From Bacteroides sp. (lineage in GTDB: Bacteria; Bacteroidota; Bacteroidia; Bacteroidales; Bacteroidaceae), in NCBI GenBank assembly GCA_019414725.1, contig DXLM01000001.1, forward strand, positions 139,813-186,052: a stretch of DNA of 46,240 bases, given 5' to 3'. The notes below the pieces were generated by a model. That model worked only from the letters and a program-made list of their open reading frames with translations, was not told the origin of the DNA and searched no databases. Below, piece by piece: positions 38,707 to 45,677 of the stretch (the first letter of the stretch is position 1; every line of letters begins with the position of its first letter). The position numbers were made by a program, and so were the translations under genes.

Positions 38707-39108
38707 ATGGAATTAAGAGAATTTTCTACTTTTACTAAATAGGGGAATGTAGGACTTGCTTATGCTATTGCTTATTATTCTAAATTAGGGTATACTATTA
38801 GTATTCCCTTAACTGATTCACAAGATTATGACATAATAGTTGATACTGGAAATACCTTACTAAAGGTGTAGGTAAAGACTACAACTTGTAGAAGAGATAG
38901 TGGAAACTACTAGTTAAACTTAAAAGTAAGTGGCGGAAATAGAAGCGGAACAGGAAAAGTAAAGACCTTCGATTTAAATAAATGCGACCTGATATTCGCA
39001 ATGACTGAGTAGTTTGAATTTTATTCTATTCCGAGGTCTGAAATTTCTGCAGCATCTTCTATTACTCTTGGAGAAAAGTATTTACCTTTCAAGGTGTCTT
39101 TAATTTAA
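38707..39108 (+). CDS. PD-(D/E)XK endonuclease, copy B (133 aa)
   Basis: 133 residues with four TAG-coded Gln, TAA stop. Same layout as copy A: G-N-V-G-L-A-Y-A-I-A-Y-Y, then Q-D-Y-D-I-I-V (D42) and K-V-Q-V-K-T-T (Q55, K57). Q55 is again a TAG codon. The C-terminal half (N-Y-Q-L-N-L-K-V and K-C-D-L-I-F-A) matches the second half of small nucleases of this type. It lies seven bases before tRNA-Tyr copy 2. Confidence 0.75.
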
Positions 39109-39114
39109 TAAAGG

Positions 39115-39198
39115 GGGAGATTATTCCGTAGATGGTAGCGGGGCGCACTGTAAATGCGCTGCCTAACGGCTCGGGGTGTTCGACTCACTCATCTCCCA
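39115..39198 (+). tRNA. tRNA-Tyr(GUA), second copy
   Basis: Acceptor GGGAGAT / ATCTCCC, anticodon stem GCGCA / TGCGC with loop CTGTAAA, long variable arm, T-stem GGGTG / CACTC. Anticodon GTA again, but the sequence is well diverged from the first copy, so it is not a recent duplicate. The D-arm is weaker than in copy 1. Confidence 0.85.
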
Positions 39199-39210
39199 CT
39201 ACTAATAAAT

Positions 39211-39254
39211 CTGCTCTCTTTTGAGACTGGAGGTTCGAGTCCTCCCAATCCCAC
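39211..39254 (+). pseudogene. tRNA 3' half remnant
   Basis: GGAGG-TTCGAGT-CCTCC forms a normal T-arm followed by CAATCCCAC like a tRNA 3' end, but no matching 5' acceptor strand (GGGATTG) is found upstream, where tRNA-Tyr ends. It looks like the remains of a deleted tRNA. Confidence 0.55.
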
Positions 39255-39274
39255 ACATTTTAATTAATTAGATT

Positions 39275-39469
39275 ATGACAAAAGAAGAAGCAATTAGAGC
39301 TATGTCTGAAGGAAAGAAAGTAAGGCATAGATACTTTAGTAAAGACGAATGGGTGACTATAAATTCCAGCGGACTATATGAGTTCGAAGATGGTGTAAAA
39401 GTTGACTCATCGTTATTTTGGATGGACAGACAGGATTCCTACTGGAATGATGGATGGAGCTTAGTTTAA
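39275..39469 (+). CDS. Small DUF2829/Tad2-like protein (64 aa)
   Basis: 64 residues, TAA stop. The start M-T-K-E-E-A-I-R-A-M-S-E-G-K-K-V-R-H and the end F-W-M-D-(x)n-D-G-W-S-L-V match the short fold seen in DUF2829 proteins, the family of the Thoeris anti-defence protein Tad2, and in small T4-type phage proteins. Tad2 sequesters signalling nucleotides. Similarity by eye is limited to these ends, so anti-defence function is only a possibility. Confidence 0.5.
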   Translation: MTKEEAIRAMSEGKKVRHRYFSKDEWVTINSSGLYEFEDGVKVDSSLFWMDRQDSYWNDGWSLV

Positions 39470-39496
39470 CTTTAAATAAGAATAAAATGACAACGT

Positions 39497-39748
39497 ATGA
39501 GTACGGAAAAGGATACTTGCCAGAAATCTGGTACTAGTGTAATATTCCAAAAAGAAATTACGCAGTGTAGGGAATGTCCTCATTGTAGAATCGCTCCTGA
39601 CCCAGACCCTGATGACTGGTTCAATGACGATGATGAAAAAGCGCTTTGTAAAGAAGCAGGGAATAAACTAATTGAGGGAATGTTAAGACCTTACGAAAGG
39701 GTATTAATTCCGGATTGGTGTCTATTAAAAACTAATAAACAAAAATGA
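39497..39748 (+). CDS. Cys-rich acidic protein (83 aa)
   Basis: 83 residues, TGA stop. C-R-E-C-P-H-C near 25 plus Cys at 8, about 51 and about 74 could bind a metal. A very acidic stretch (D-P-D-P-D-D-W-F-N-D-D-D-E) follows. The stop overlaps the next start by four bases. Confidence 0.55.
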   Translation: MSTEKDTCQKSGTSVIFQKEITQCRECPHCRIAPDPDPDDWFNDDDEKALCKEAGNKLIEGMLRPYERVLIPDWCLLKTNKQK

Positions 39749-40209
39749 ATAGAATTAAGACAAAAGCCTATCTTGAGGTAACTTTAGAGCAGGCACGCGA
39801 ATGGTATGAAAGCGGTAATGAAGACTTGAAGAAATTAGCTCTTACTGCATTTAGTGAGGAAATGCTAATTCCTTCCTTTAAAGAGATAGTAGAGTCTGAA
39901 GAAGATTATGGTTTTTGGAATACATTAGTATGTCCTCCAAGCATGACAGAACAACTCAGTTCTCTAGCTAGTTTACAAATAGTTGCTAACTATCTAAATA
40001 AAGGATGGATCAAAACAGAAGGTAATACTGGCTATTTTCTTGGAAAAGGTTCTTCTCTATCTGGAAAGACGGAAACTGATATAAAAGGAGTGTACGTCGT
40101 CATGCATCAAAACGTAAAATATCCAGGTATTGTTTATTTTAGAACTGTAGCTGATGCACAGAAAGCGGTAAAGATTCTTGGTAAAAAGTTATTGCCGTTG
40201 TTTGAATAA
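39745..40209 (+). CDS. Phage protein related in layout to the remote DGR target (154 aa)
   Basis: 154 residues, TAA stop, no TAG. An N-terminal helix (L-E-Q-A-R-E-W-Y-E-S-G-N) and an S-L-A-S-L-Q-I-V-A-N-Y-L-N-K-G-W segment are followed by V-Y-V-V-M-H-Q and Y-F-R-T-V-A-D-A-Q-K-A-V-K-I-L-G. Its overall order resembles the 186-residue protein at 40506, but it has no copy of the template. Families of this type are common and unassigned in Bacteroidales phages. Confidence 0.6.
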   Translation: MNRIKTKAYLEVTLEQAREWYESGNEDLKKLALTAFSEEMLIPSFKEIVESEEDYGFWNTLVCPPSMTEQLSSLASLQIVANYLNKGWIKTEGNTGYFLGKGSSLSGKTETDIKGVYVVMHQNVKYPGIVYFRTVADAQKAVKILGKKLLPLFE

Positions 40210-40219
40210 ATGATTAGAT

Positions 40220-40293
40220 GGTGTTATTAGTTCAGTTGGCAGAACGCTACATTGTGGCTGTAGAGGTCAGCGGTTCGAATCCGCTATAACACC
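40220..40293 (+). tRNA. tRNA-His(GUG)
   Basis: Eight-base acceptor GGTGTTAT / ATAACACC with the extra G(-1):C73 pair typical of tRNA-His, anticodon stem CTACA / TGTAG with loop TTGTGGC, T-stem AGCGG / CCGCT. Anticodon GTG. Confidence 0.95.
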
Positions 40294-40419
40294 CATAGTA
40301 TAATTCCCAGAACGATCAACAAATTGGCAGATGTACAGTGTTATCTCATAACAAGACATAGTGTAGAGTCTTAGGAAAGTCTGAATAAGTGAAGAATCGG
40401 AACTCTTATTAATTATATT

Positions 40420-40509
40420 ATGAAAGATAGAAAATTATTTTGGTTTTGTGTAATATCTATAATTTACATAATTACCTATTGGTGTTTTATTAAAAATTAC
40501 AACGAATGA
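40420..40509 (+). CDS. Membrane microprotein upstream of the remote DGR target (29 aa)
   Basis: 29 residues: M-K-D-R-K then a hydrophobic helix (W-F-C-V-I-S-I-I-Y-I-I-T-Y-W) and a short polar end. Its TGA overlaps the start of the diversified gene (ATGA). The 126 bases before it are gene-free with short repeats and no clear promoter. Confidence 0.5.
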   Translation: MKDRKLFWFCVISIIYIITYWCFIKNYNE

Positions 40510-41066
40510 AAAAGACAATTGAAATCGAATGTCCTGATGGTTACAAACCAGTTTACAATGCAGAGACTGGAAAAGTAGAAATTGTGTCTGAAGACATTAC
40601 TGCAAGGGTACAGACTTACGAAGATGCTTGTAAAATCATGAGTAGAGATGTCTATGGTAATGTTCCTGCAAATTTCTCTGTTGATGCTTTGCGCAAATTG
40701 CACGTCATTCTCGATGCCTTAAACGAAGGACACAAGTTCAATCTTCTCACTGGAACAGTTTGGTATCCTTGGATTCGGTTCTTTAGAATGAAATCAGTGC
40801 CGAAAGATGCAGAGGTTATTGGACATTTCAGCTATCAGGGCGAGAAATTCGCACTCGTGGGCGGCAGCGCTGCTATTGGCGGCGGTGCGGGTCTCGGCTA
40901 TTTCAGTTCTAGCGATGGCGTCGGCTTTGCCTTTTCCTATGTCGAGATGCTTGCGTGCAAATCTAAAGAGATTGCCAAATATGTGTCAACTCAGTTTGGA
41001 AAGCTAGTGTTTGATGCTTGTTTTGCAAGACATTTTGAAGGTAAAGAATTTGAATGGCTTGACTAA
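40506..41066 (+). CDS. Remote DGR target protein (186 aa)
   Basis: 186 residues, TAA stop overlapping the next ATG. Residues 1-35 look like a strand-rich opening (K-K-T-I-E-I-E-C-P-D-G). Residues 60-90 include R-K-L-H-V-I-L-D-A-L-N-E-G-H-K and a W-Y-P-W motif. Residues 117-147 are a variable repeat templated by 11903-11995, in the same frame as in the fibre gene (L-V-G-G-S-A). A conserved-looking tail follows (K-E-I-A-K-Y-V-S-T-Q-F-G-K-L). No signal peptide or shaft region, so a cytoplasmic protein is likely. Related non-virion proteins with an L-V-G-G-x-A core occur in Bacteroidales phages. Confidence 0.9.
   Translation: MKKTIEIECPDGYKPVYNAETGKVEIVSEDITARVQTYEDACKIMSRDVYGNVPANFSVDALRKLHVILDALNEGHKFNLLTGTVWYPWIRFFRMKSVPKDAEVIGHFSYQGEKFALVGGSAAIGGGAGLGYFSSSDGVGFAFSYVEMLACKSKEIAKYVSTQFGKLVFDACFARHFEGKEFEWLD
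40854..40946 (+). repeat. DGR variable repeat 2 (VR2), distant and on the opposite strand
   Basis: 93 bases aligned without gaps to template 11903-11995 with about 22 differences, all at template A (changes to G, T and C). It is strongly GC-rich relative to the flanks. Homology ends at GTCGAG on the 3' side, the same edge as VR1, and at CTCGTG on the 5' side. Confidence 0.95.
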
Positions 41067-41545
41067 TGAAAAAGTTCCTTGTAATTATGCTTGCTATGCT
41101 CTGGATGAGCGTAGCAGCTTTTTCTCAGATAACTATATCACAAGAAGACTATGATAAGTTACCTGGAGAAACTAAAACCCAAATCGAGAAACTGACTACA
41201 GAAAAAGCCGTAAAAGGTGAAATCAAGGAAGTTTCTGAGTATGCTAACCTTGGTAAGGAAATAGGCGTGGCTGTTAATGAAACTCTTAAAGCAGTTGAAG
41301 ATTCCGCCATCAGAATAGCAGACTCTAATTTGGGACAAACAGCAATAACTATCGTAGTATGGAAATTACTTTACAAAGAGATAGCAGGTGTTGTAATAGG
41401 TATCATATTATTAGGAATATCCTTGTTTATGCTACTAACTGGTAGAGGAAAGCTATCTAAGAATGACGAAGATGCTGGAGGTTGGATAAGTGTAGTAGGA
41501 GGAGCTGTATTCTTTATATCTTCAATGATTTGTATATTTGGCTGA
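41066..41545 (+). CDS. Secreted/membrane protein coupled to the remote DGR target (159 aa)
   Basis: 159 residues, TGA stop. An N-terminal signal peptide (M-K-K-F-L-V-I-M-L-A-M-L-W-M-S-V-A-A-F-S) is followed by a charged helical domain, then two hydrophobic helices near 98-125 and 140-158 separated by a polar loop (R-G-K-L-S-K-N-D-E-D). It is probably an inner-membrane protein with a periplasmic domain. Start overlaps the stop of the diversified gene (TAATG), so the two are made together. No family recognised. Confidence 0.7.
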   Translation: MKKFLVIMLAMLWMSVAAFSQITISQEDYDKLPGETKTQIEKLTTEKAVKGEIKEVSEYANLGKEIGVAVNETLKAVEDSAIRIADSNLGQTAITIVVWKLLYKEIAGVVIGIILLGISLFMLLTGRGKLSKNDEDAGGWISVVGGAVFFISSMICIFG

Positions 41546-41618
41546 GGAGCAATCCAGGCTATAGGCTGGTGTATTCTAGCTATATTCTGTGTAATATTGC
41601 TTCTTGGTATGATTTTTG

Positions 41619-41641
41619 GCTAGTCATAAGACTAGCTTTTT
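41619..41641 (+). terminator. Rho-independent terminator
   Basis: GCTAGTC / GACTAGC with loop ATAA, followed by TTTTT. It ends the operon of the remote DGR target. Confidence 0.88.
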
Positions 41642-41690
41642 GGAAGGGTGGCAGAGTCAGGTTTAATGTAATCGTAAAGATGAAAATCTA
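41642..41690 (+). pseudogene. Possible tRNA 5' half remnant
   Basis: GGAAGGGTGGCAGAGT resembles the acceptor and D-arm of a Leu- or Ser-type tRNA, but no anticodon arm or 3' half can be completed before the nuclease gene. A weak call. Confidence 0.3.
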
Positions 41691-41707
41691 ATACAAATTT
41701 TGTAAAA

Positions 41708-42100
41708 ATGAACGCTTGGGAAAGTTAGTATAAATCTCATCAAGGGAATTTAGGACTAGGAAGAGCTATAGCATACTATACTGCTCATTGCATTCCGGTC
41801 CTAATTCCCTTGAATGATACATAGAAATATGACATTGTAGTAGATAAAGAGGGTTTGAAGAGAGTATCAGTTAAAACTACTCAACATTAGGTAAAGAGTG
41901 GAAATTATGAAGTCTTGTTGAAGAATTGCGGAGGTTCATCTGGAGATTCTAAGATTAGACATTTTGATAATTCTACTTGTGATGTAGTATTTGTAGTAGT
42001 TATAACTGGGGACATGTATGAGATTCCCTCAAGTGAAATAAATGTTAAAGGAGCCTTGACATTAACCAGTGATTGGGATAAATATAAGGTTTCATTATAA
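41708..42100 (+). CDS. PD-(D/E)XK endonuclease, copy C (130 aa)
   Basis: 130 residues with three TAG-coded Gln (positions 7, 39 and 61), TAA stop. Layout as copies A and B: G-N-L-G-L-G-R-A-I-A-Y-Y, K-Y-D-I-V-V (D42), and V-S-V-K-T-T (K56); here the residue before V-K is Ser instead of the TAG-coded Gln. It ends one base before tRNA-Ser(UGA). It may be a diverged or altered-activity copy. Confidence 0.7.
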
Positions 42101-42101
42101 T

Positions 42102-42193
42102 GGAGGTATAAGCCTAATTGCTAAGGCAGCAGTCTTGAAAACTGCCAGTAATCGTGTAACAGCGATGTGTGGGTTGGAGTCCCACTGCCTCCT
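42102..42193 (+). tRNA. tRNA-Ser(UGA)
   Basis: Acceptor GGAGGTA / TGCCTCC, anticodon stem GCAGT / ACTGC with loop CTTGAAA, long variable arm, T-stem GTGGG / CCCAC. Anticodon TGA reads UCA and wobble codons. Confidence 0.93.
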
Positions 42194-42199
42194 CAATCT

Positions 42200-42272
42200 A
42201 TAGGATTGGTGTTAATGGTTAGCACGTCGGTCTCCAAAACCGAAGGTAAGGGTTCGAATCCTTTATCCTATG
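42200..42272 (+). tRNA. tRNA-Trp(CCA)
   Basis: Acceptor ATAGGAT / ATCCTAT, anticodon stem TCGGT / ACCGA with loop CTCCAAA, T-stem AAGGG / CCTTT. Anticodon CCA reads UGG only, so UGA remains a stop codon. Confidence 0.93.
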
Positions 42273-42295
42273 CAAATATCAATAACTAAAAACTT

Positions 42296-42514
42296 ATGAA
42301 GAGAATTAGATTAATTTGTATGATGGCTGTTGTAGCAATAGTTACGGCAGTCTGTTGTTCGTTTACTTCTAGGGAAGACCGAAATCATTTTTCGGTTGAA
42401 AAGGTATACACCGACCCTAATAGTCACATGAATGTCTATAGAGTCTCCGTTCCTGGGAGAATGTATTACGTACTTCATAATACGACTCAAGGAGGGTTAT
42501 GTAAATTACAATGA
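42296..42514 (+). CDS. Small probable lipoprotein (72 aa)
   Basis: 72 residues, TGA stop. A signal peptide (M-K-R-I-R-L then M-M-A-V-V-A-I-V-T-A-V-C-C-S) has a Cys near 20 that could be a lipobox. The mature part is short, with V-Y-R-V-S-V-P-G-R-M-Y-Y. The stop overlaps the NfeD-like start (ATGA), so it belongs to the flotillin operon. Confidence 0.6.
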   Translation: MKRIRLICMMAVVAIVTAVCCSFTSREDRNHFSVEKVYTDPNSHMNVYRVSVPGRMYYVLHNTTQGGLCKLQ

Positions 42515-43029
42515 GCGAAACTTATTATCTCTTAGCAGCCATTTCGTATGGCATTTTTATTGTTCAGTTCATACTCTCTTGGTTTGGTGGTGACACTGAC
42601 TTGGATGTAGATTTAGATGGAGAATTGGACATGGATGTGAGTGATATTGTCTCTTTTAAAGGACTAGTACATTTTGTAATGGGAGCAAGTGGATGGCTTT
42701 GTATTAAGCATTCCGTTTCTCATTCTATAGAATGGTACGACTATTTAATTGCATTAATATGCGGTATTCTTTTTGTGGTTATACTTTACTACTTATATAA
42801 ATTCTGTTTAAAACTCCAGCATCAAGTTATTCCAGAAGAGGGCGAAGCCTTGATTGGAAGGGTTGGAATTATCACAGTTCCTTGTGAAAACCATTTCTTC
42901 ATTACTATTGAAGTAAATGGAGGTTCTGAGGAAATTGTAGCCTATCCAGAAGTCCAAAAAATGGGATATATGGTTGGTACTCGTGTGGTAATCTCTAAAT
43001 TTGAGAATGGAAAGTATTATTTTAACTAA
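42511..43029 (+). CDS. NfeD/YqiJ-like membrane protein, flotillin partner (172 aa)
   Basis: 172 residues, TAA stop, no TAG. Hydrophobic helices at about 5-24, 50-68 and 75-97 with an acidic loop (D-T-D-L-D-V-D-L-D-G-E-L-D) between the first two, and a C-terminal OB-type domain from about 110 (G-E-A-L-I-G-R-V-G-I-I-T-V, then G-T-R-V-V-I-S-K-F). This is the arrangement of NfeD-family proteins encoded next to flotillins in bacteria (YqiJ-YqiK, YuaF-FloT). It lies 19 bases before the flotillin gene. Confidence 0.8.
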   Translation: MSETYYLLAAISYGIFIVQFILSWFGGDTDLDVDLDGELDMDVSDIVSFKGLVHFVMGASGWLCIKHSVSHSIEWYDYLIALICGILFVVILYYLYKFCLKLQHQVIPEEGEALIGRVGIITVPCENHFFITIEVNGGSEEIVAYPEVQKMGYMVGTRVVISKFENGKYYFN

Positions 43030-43048
43030 AAAAAAGAATTTTTAAAAG

Positions 43049-45022
43049 ATGACAACAGAAACTCTTATTGTAGCAGGTGTTATTGTATTACTAGTAGTTT
43101 TAACCTTTATTGGACTTTTGTCACGGTATCGTAAGTGTGCTAGTGATGAAATCTTGGTTGTGTTTGGTAAGGCTGGTAAGAAAAAGGTAGTTAACGAGAA
43201 GACTGGAAAGTCGGAGGAAGTTATTCTGCCATCCAAAATCATTCATGGTGGAGGTACATTCGTAATGCCAGTAATTCAAGACTGGGCTAAAATGTCCTTG
43301 AAACCTATCCAAATTCAAGTAAATGTTACTGGTGTTTCCAGTCAAATGATTAAGGTAACTATTCCTGTAACATTGACCACTGGTATTGGAACTACTCAAA
43401 CATTAATGCAAAATGCTGCAAGTAGATTCTTAACAGCTAAAACTTCTGAAATCTCAGACCAAATCAAGGATATTCTCATTGGTGAAGTGAGAAGCTTGAT
43501 GGCTACGATGACGATTGAGGAAATTAACGCTGACAGAATCAAGTTTATCGGCAAAGCTAAGGAGAATATTGAGACCGAGTTGAATAAGGTAGGTTTCAGT
43601 ATTATCAACATTAACAATGCCGATATTTCGGATGATGCAAACTATATCAAGAATCTAGGTCAGAAAGCTGCAACTAAAGCTCTTGCTCAGGCACAGGCTG
43701 ACATTGCAGAAGAGAAAAAGAAAGGAGATATTCAGATTGCAGAAACCAACAAGCAACGTGAAATTGCTGTAGCAGACGCTGAGAAAGAGCGTGAAACTAC
43801 TGTTGCTCAGACTAGACAAGAGCAAGAGGTTCGTGTGGCAGAGATTAACCAGGAGAAGGAAATCAAACTTGCAGAAGCTGAGAAGAATAAGCAATCAGGT
43901 ATTGCTAATCAGAAAGCTGAACAAGCTGCCAATATTGCTAAAGCTAATACTGCAGCGGAATCAGAGAAAGCTAAAGCAGAAGCTGAGAAAATTTCAGCTA
44001 TAGCTAAAGCTCAAGCAGAAGCCGATTCTAACAGAGCAGAGTCTGAATCACTGGCTGAGGCTAATGTAGCTAAGGCTAAAGCAGAAGCTGACTCTAAGAA
44101 AGCAGAAGCAGAAGCAGAGAAACAAACTCGTATTGCTCAGGCTAAACAAAAACAGGAAGCTGAGACGCAAAAGGCAATTAACGAACAGGAAGCTGCAGTT
44201 GCTAAGTATGAGTCAGACAAGCGTGTAAAGGCAGCTGAAGCTGATAAGATTGCAGGAGTGGCAGAACAAAATGCCACAATTGAAGTCTCTAAAGCTAAGG
44301 GAGAGGCCGAGAAAGCTAAGGCTGAAGCTGAAAAGGTAGCAGGAACTTCTAAGGTAGAAGCTCAAATGACTATCGAGAAAACTAAGCAAGAAAAGCAACT
44401 GGAAGTAAACGAAGCAGCTGCATTGGCTATGGAAGCTAAGCTTCATGCTGAGACGATTGTTCCTGCTCAAAAGGAGAAGGAACGTATCACGATTGAAGCA
44501 GAAGCTGTTAAGCAGAAAGCTGTACTTGAAGCAGAAGCTAAGGCTGCTGAAATTCTGAAAGAAGCAGAAGCTAAAGCGAATGCTACAAAGTTGCAGCTAG
44601 AAGCCGAAGCTGAAGGTACAAGAAAGAAACTGCTTGCTGAAGCTGAGGGTAAGAGAGCATCTTTGATGGCTGAGGCTGATAAAGTCCAGGCTATTGAAAT
44701 GGCTCCTGCTCTGGCAGTCCAGAAGATGATTGAATCTGGCTTGACTCCTGAAATGGTGGTTCAGTACAAGACAGTTGACCAGTTGACAGGTATTGCAGAA
44801 GCATCTGCTCAGATGTTTGAACACGTTCACCTTGGACAGGTTACTGTTTATGGTAACGAGAATACCGCTGGTAACTTCATGGCTAAAACTGCTGAGAACT
44901 TGAATCCTGCGTTCGACTTGCTTCGCTCTATACCTTTCGCTGATACACTGAAAAGTGTTCTCGGCAAGAAAGAGTTGGAGGAAAAGAAAGCTGAAACAAC
45001 TGAGTTTGAAGAAGTGAAGTAA
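43049..45022 (+). CDS. Flotillin-like SPFH protein (657 aa)
   Basis: 657 residues, TAA stop, no TAG despite dozens of Gln. A transmembrane helix lies at about 5-25, then an SPFH/band-7 domain at about 30-200 (D-E-I-L-V-V-F-G-K-A-G-K, V-P-V-x-L-T-type strands, I-N-A-D-R-I-K-F). Residues about 205-540 are an extended coiled coil rich in E-A/K-A repeats, longer than in typical flotillins of about 500 residues. The C-terminal domain has P-A-L-A-V-Q-K-M-I-E-S-G-L and Q-V-T-V-Y-G-N-E-N. GC content and codon use differ from neighbours, which suggests transfer from a bacterium. It should form membrane scaffolds. Confidence 0.9.
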   Translation: MTTETLIVAGVIVLLVVLTFIGLLSRYRKCASDEILVVFGKAGKKKVVNEKTGKSEEVILPSKIIHGGGTFVMPVIQDWAKMSLKPIQIQVNVTGVSSQMIKVTIPVTLTTGIGTTQTLMQNAASRFLTAKTSEISDQIKDILIGEVRSLMATMTIEEINADRIKFIGKAKENIETELNKVGFSIININNADISDDANYIKNLGQKAATKALAQAQADIAEEKKKGDIQIAETNKQREIAVADAEKERETTVAQTRQEQEVRVAEINQEKEIKLAEAEKNKQSGIANQKAEQAANIAKANTAAESEKAKAEAEKISAIAKAQAEADSNRAESESLAEANVAKAKAEADSKKAEAEAEKQTRIAQAKQKQEAETQKAINEQEAAVAKYESDKRVKAAEADKIAGVAEQNATIEVSKAKGEAEKAKAEAEKVAGTSKVEAQMTIEKTKQEKQLEVNEAAALAMEAKLHAETIVPAQKEKERITIEAEAVKQKAVLEAEAKAAEILKEAEAKANATKLQLEAEAEGTRKKLLAEAEGKRASLMAEADKVQAIEMAPALAVQKMIESGLTPEMVVQYKTVDQLTGIAEASAQMFEHVHLGQVTVYGNENTAGNFMAKTAENLNPAFDLLRSIPFADTLKSVLGKKELEEKKAETTEFEEVK

Positions 45023-45028
45023 TTCACA

Positions 45029-45079
45029 GCGAAGGGGCTTTACAATTTCAATAGTAAAGTATAACAAAAGCCCCTTCGC
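45029..45079 (+). terminator. Strong long-stem terminator after flotillin
   Basis: GCGAAGGGGCTTT pairs with AAAGCCCCTTCGC across a loop of about 25 bases. It ends the NfeD-flotillin operon and is followed directly by tRNA-Ser. Confidence 0.8.
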
Positions 45080-45084
45080 AATTT

Positions 45085-45169
45085 GGAGGTATGGGTGAGT
45101 GGCTTAAACCACCGTCCTGCTAAGACGGAGGGCCTTCGGGTCCCGCTGGTTCGAATCCAGCTGCCTCCG
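45085..45169 (+). tRNA. tRNA-Ser(GCU)
   Basis: Acceptor GGAGGTA / TGCCTCC, anticodon stem CCGTC / GACGG with loop CTGCTAA, long variable arm (GGGCCTTCGGGTCCC), T-stem GCTGG / CCAGC. Anticodon GCT reads AGC and AGU. Confidence 0.95.
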
Positions 45170-45185
45170 CTTAATAAAATGTGTT

Positions 45186-45422
45186 ATGGAAGAAAGAATT
45201 GAAATATTTAAGTCCCTTCATAAGCCATTTCTTGACTTACTTATGGATGATACTTGGCTAATGGAGGAACCTATTGACGTAGCAGAAACAGAAGCTTGCT
45301 GGAGATGGGCAATAGAATTAGGAGATGAAACTGTTCCGGTAGAAAAATTTGAGGAAGAATTTAAGTTTTCTTTACAAGATTTAACTAACTGGTGGAACAA
45401 AAAAATACTAGAATTGGAATAA
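45186..45422 (+). CDS. Small acidic protein (78 aa)
   Basis: 78 residues, TAA stop, no TAG. Acidic helical protein with many Trp (T-W-L-M-E-E-P, C-W-R-W-A-I-E-L, L-T-N-W-W-N-K-K). No family recognised. Confidence 0.6.
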   Translation: MEERIEIFKSLHKPFLDLLMDDTWLMEEPIDVAETEACWRWAIELGDETVPVEKFEEEFKFSLQDLTNWWNKKILELE

Positions 45423-45677
45423 CTGATAGTTGAAAGTGCACTTAGTAGACTATCGACTGCATAGACCCCTTATGTAGTATATAGAGTGGATGGCTGAGGG
45501 ATAAATCCAGCAAAACGTTATTAGTAGTGCGCAATGCTAATAACCTTAAGTCCGTTGAAGTCGCCTTAGTACGTGCGTAACATACTCGGAAATGCATAAC
45601 TTGCTTTGGGACTCTTTTCCATAGATGAAGGTTTTATCCGTTTACTTCATCTATGCCTTTACATTATAAACGGATAT
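45423..45677 (+). ncRNA. Structured RNA between tRNA-Ser and tRNA-Phe
   Basis: A 255-base gene-free stretch with several strong helices: GATAGT / ACTATC (45425-45455), CTGCATA / TATGTAG (45456-45478), GTTATTAG / CTAATAAC (about 45518-45545), and an 11-bp terminator-like stem CATAGATGAAG / CTTCATCTATG (45620-45655). It looks like a discrete transcript with its own end. It is not one of the RNA families I can recognise by eye. Confidence 0.55.

Noticed and set aside
43655..45067. Several long minus-strand frames rich in Leu, Ser and Phe
   Set aside because: Mirror images of the E/K/A-rich coiled coil of the flotillin gene.
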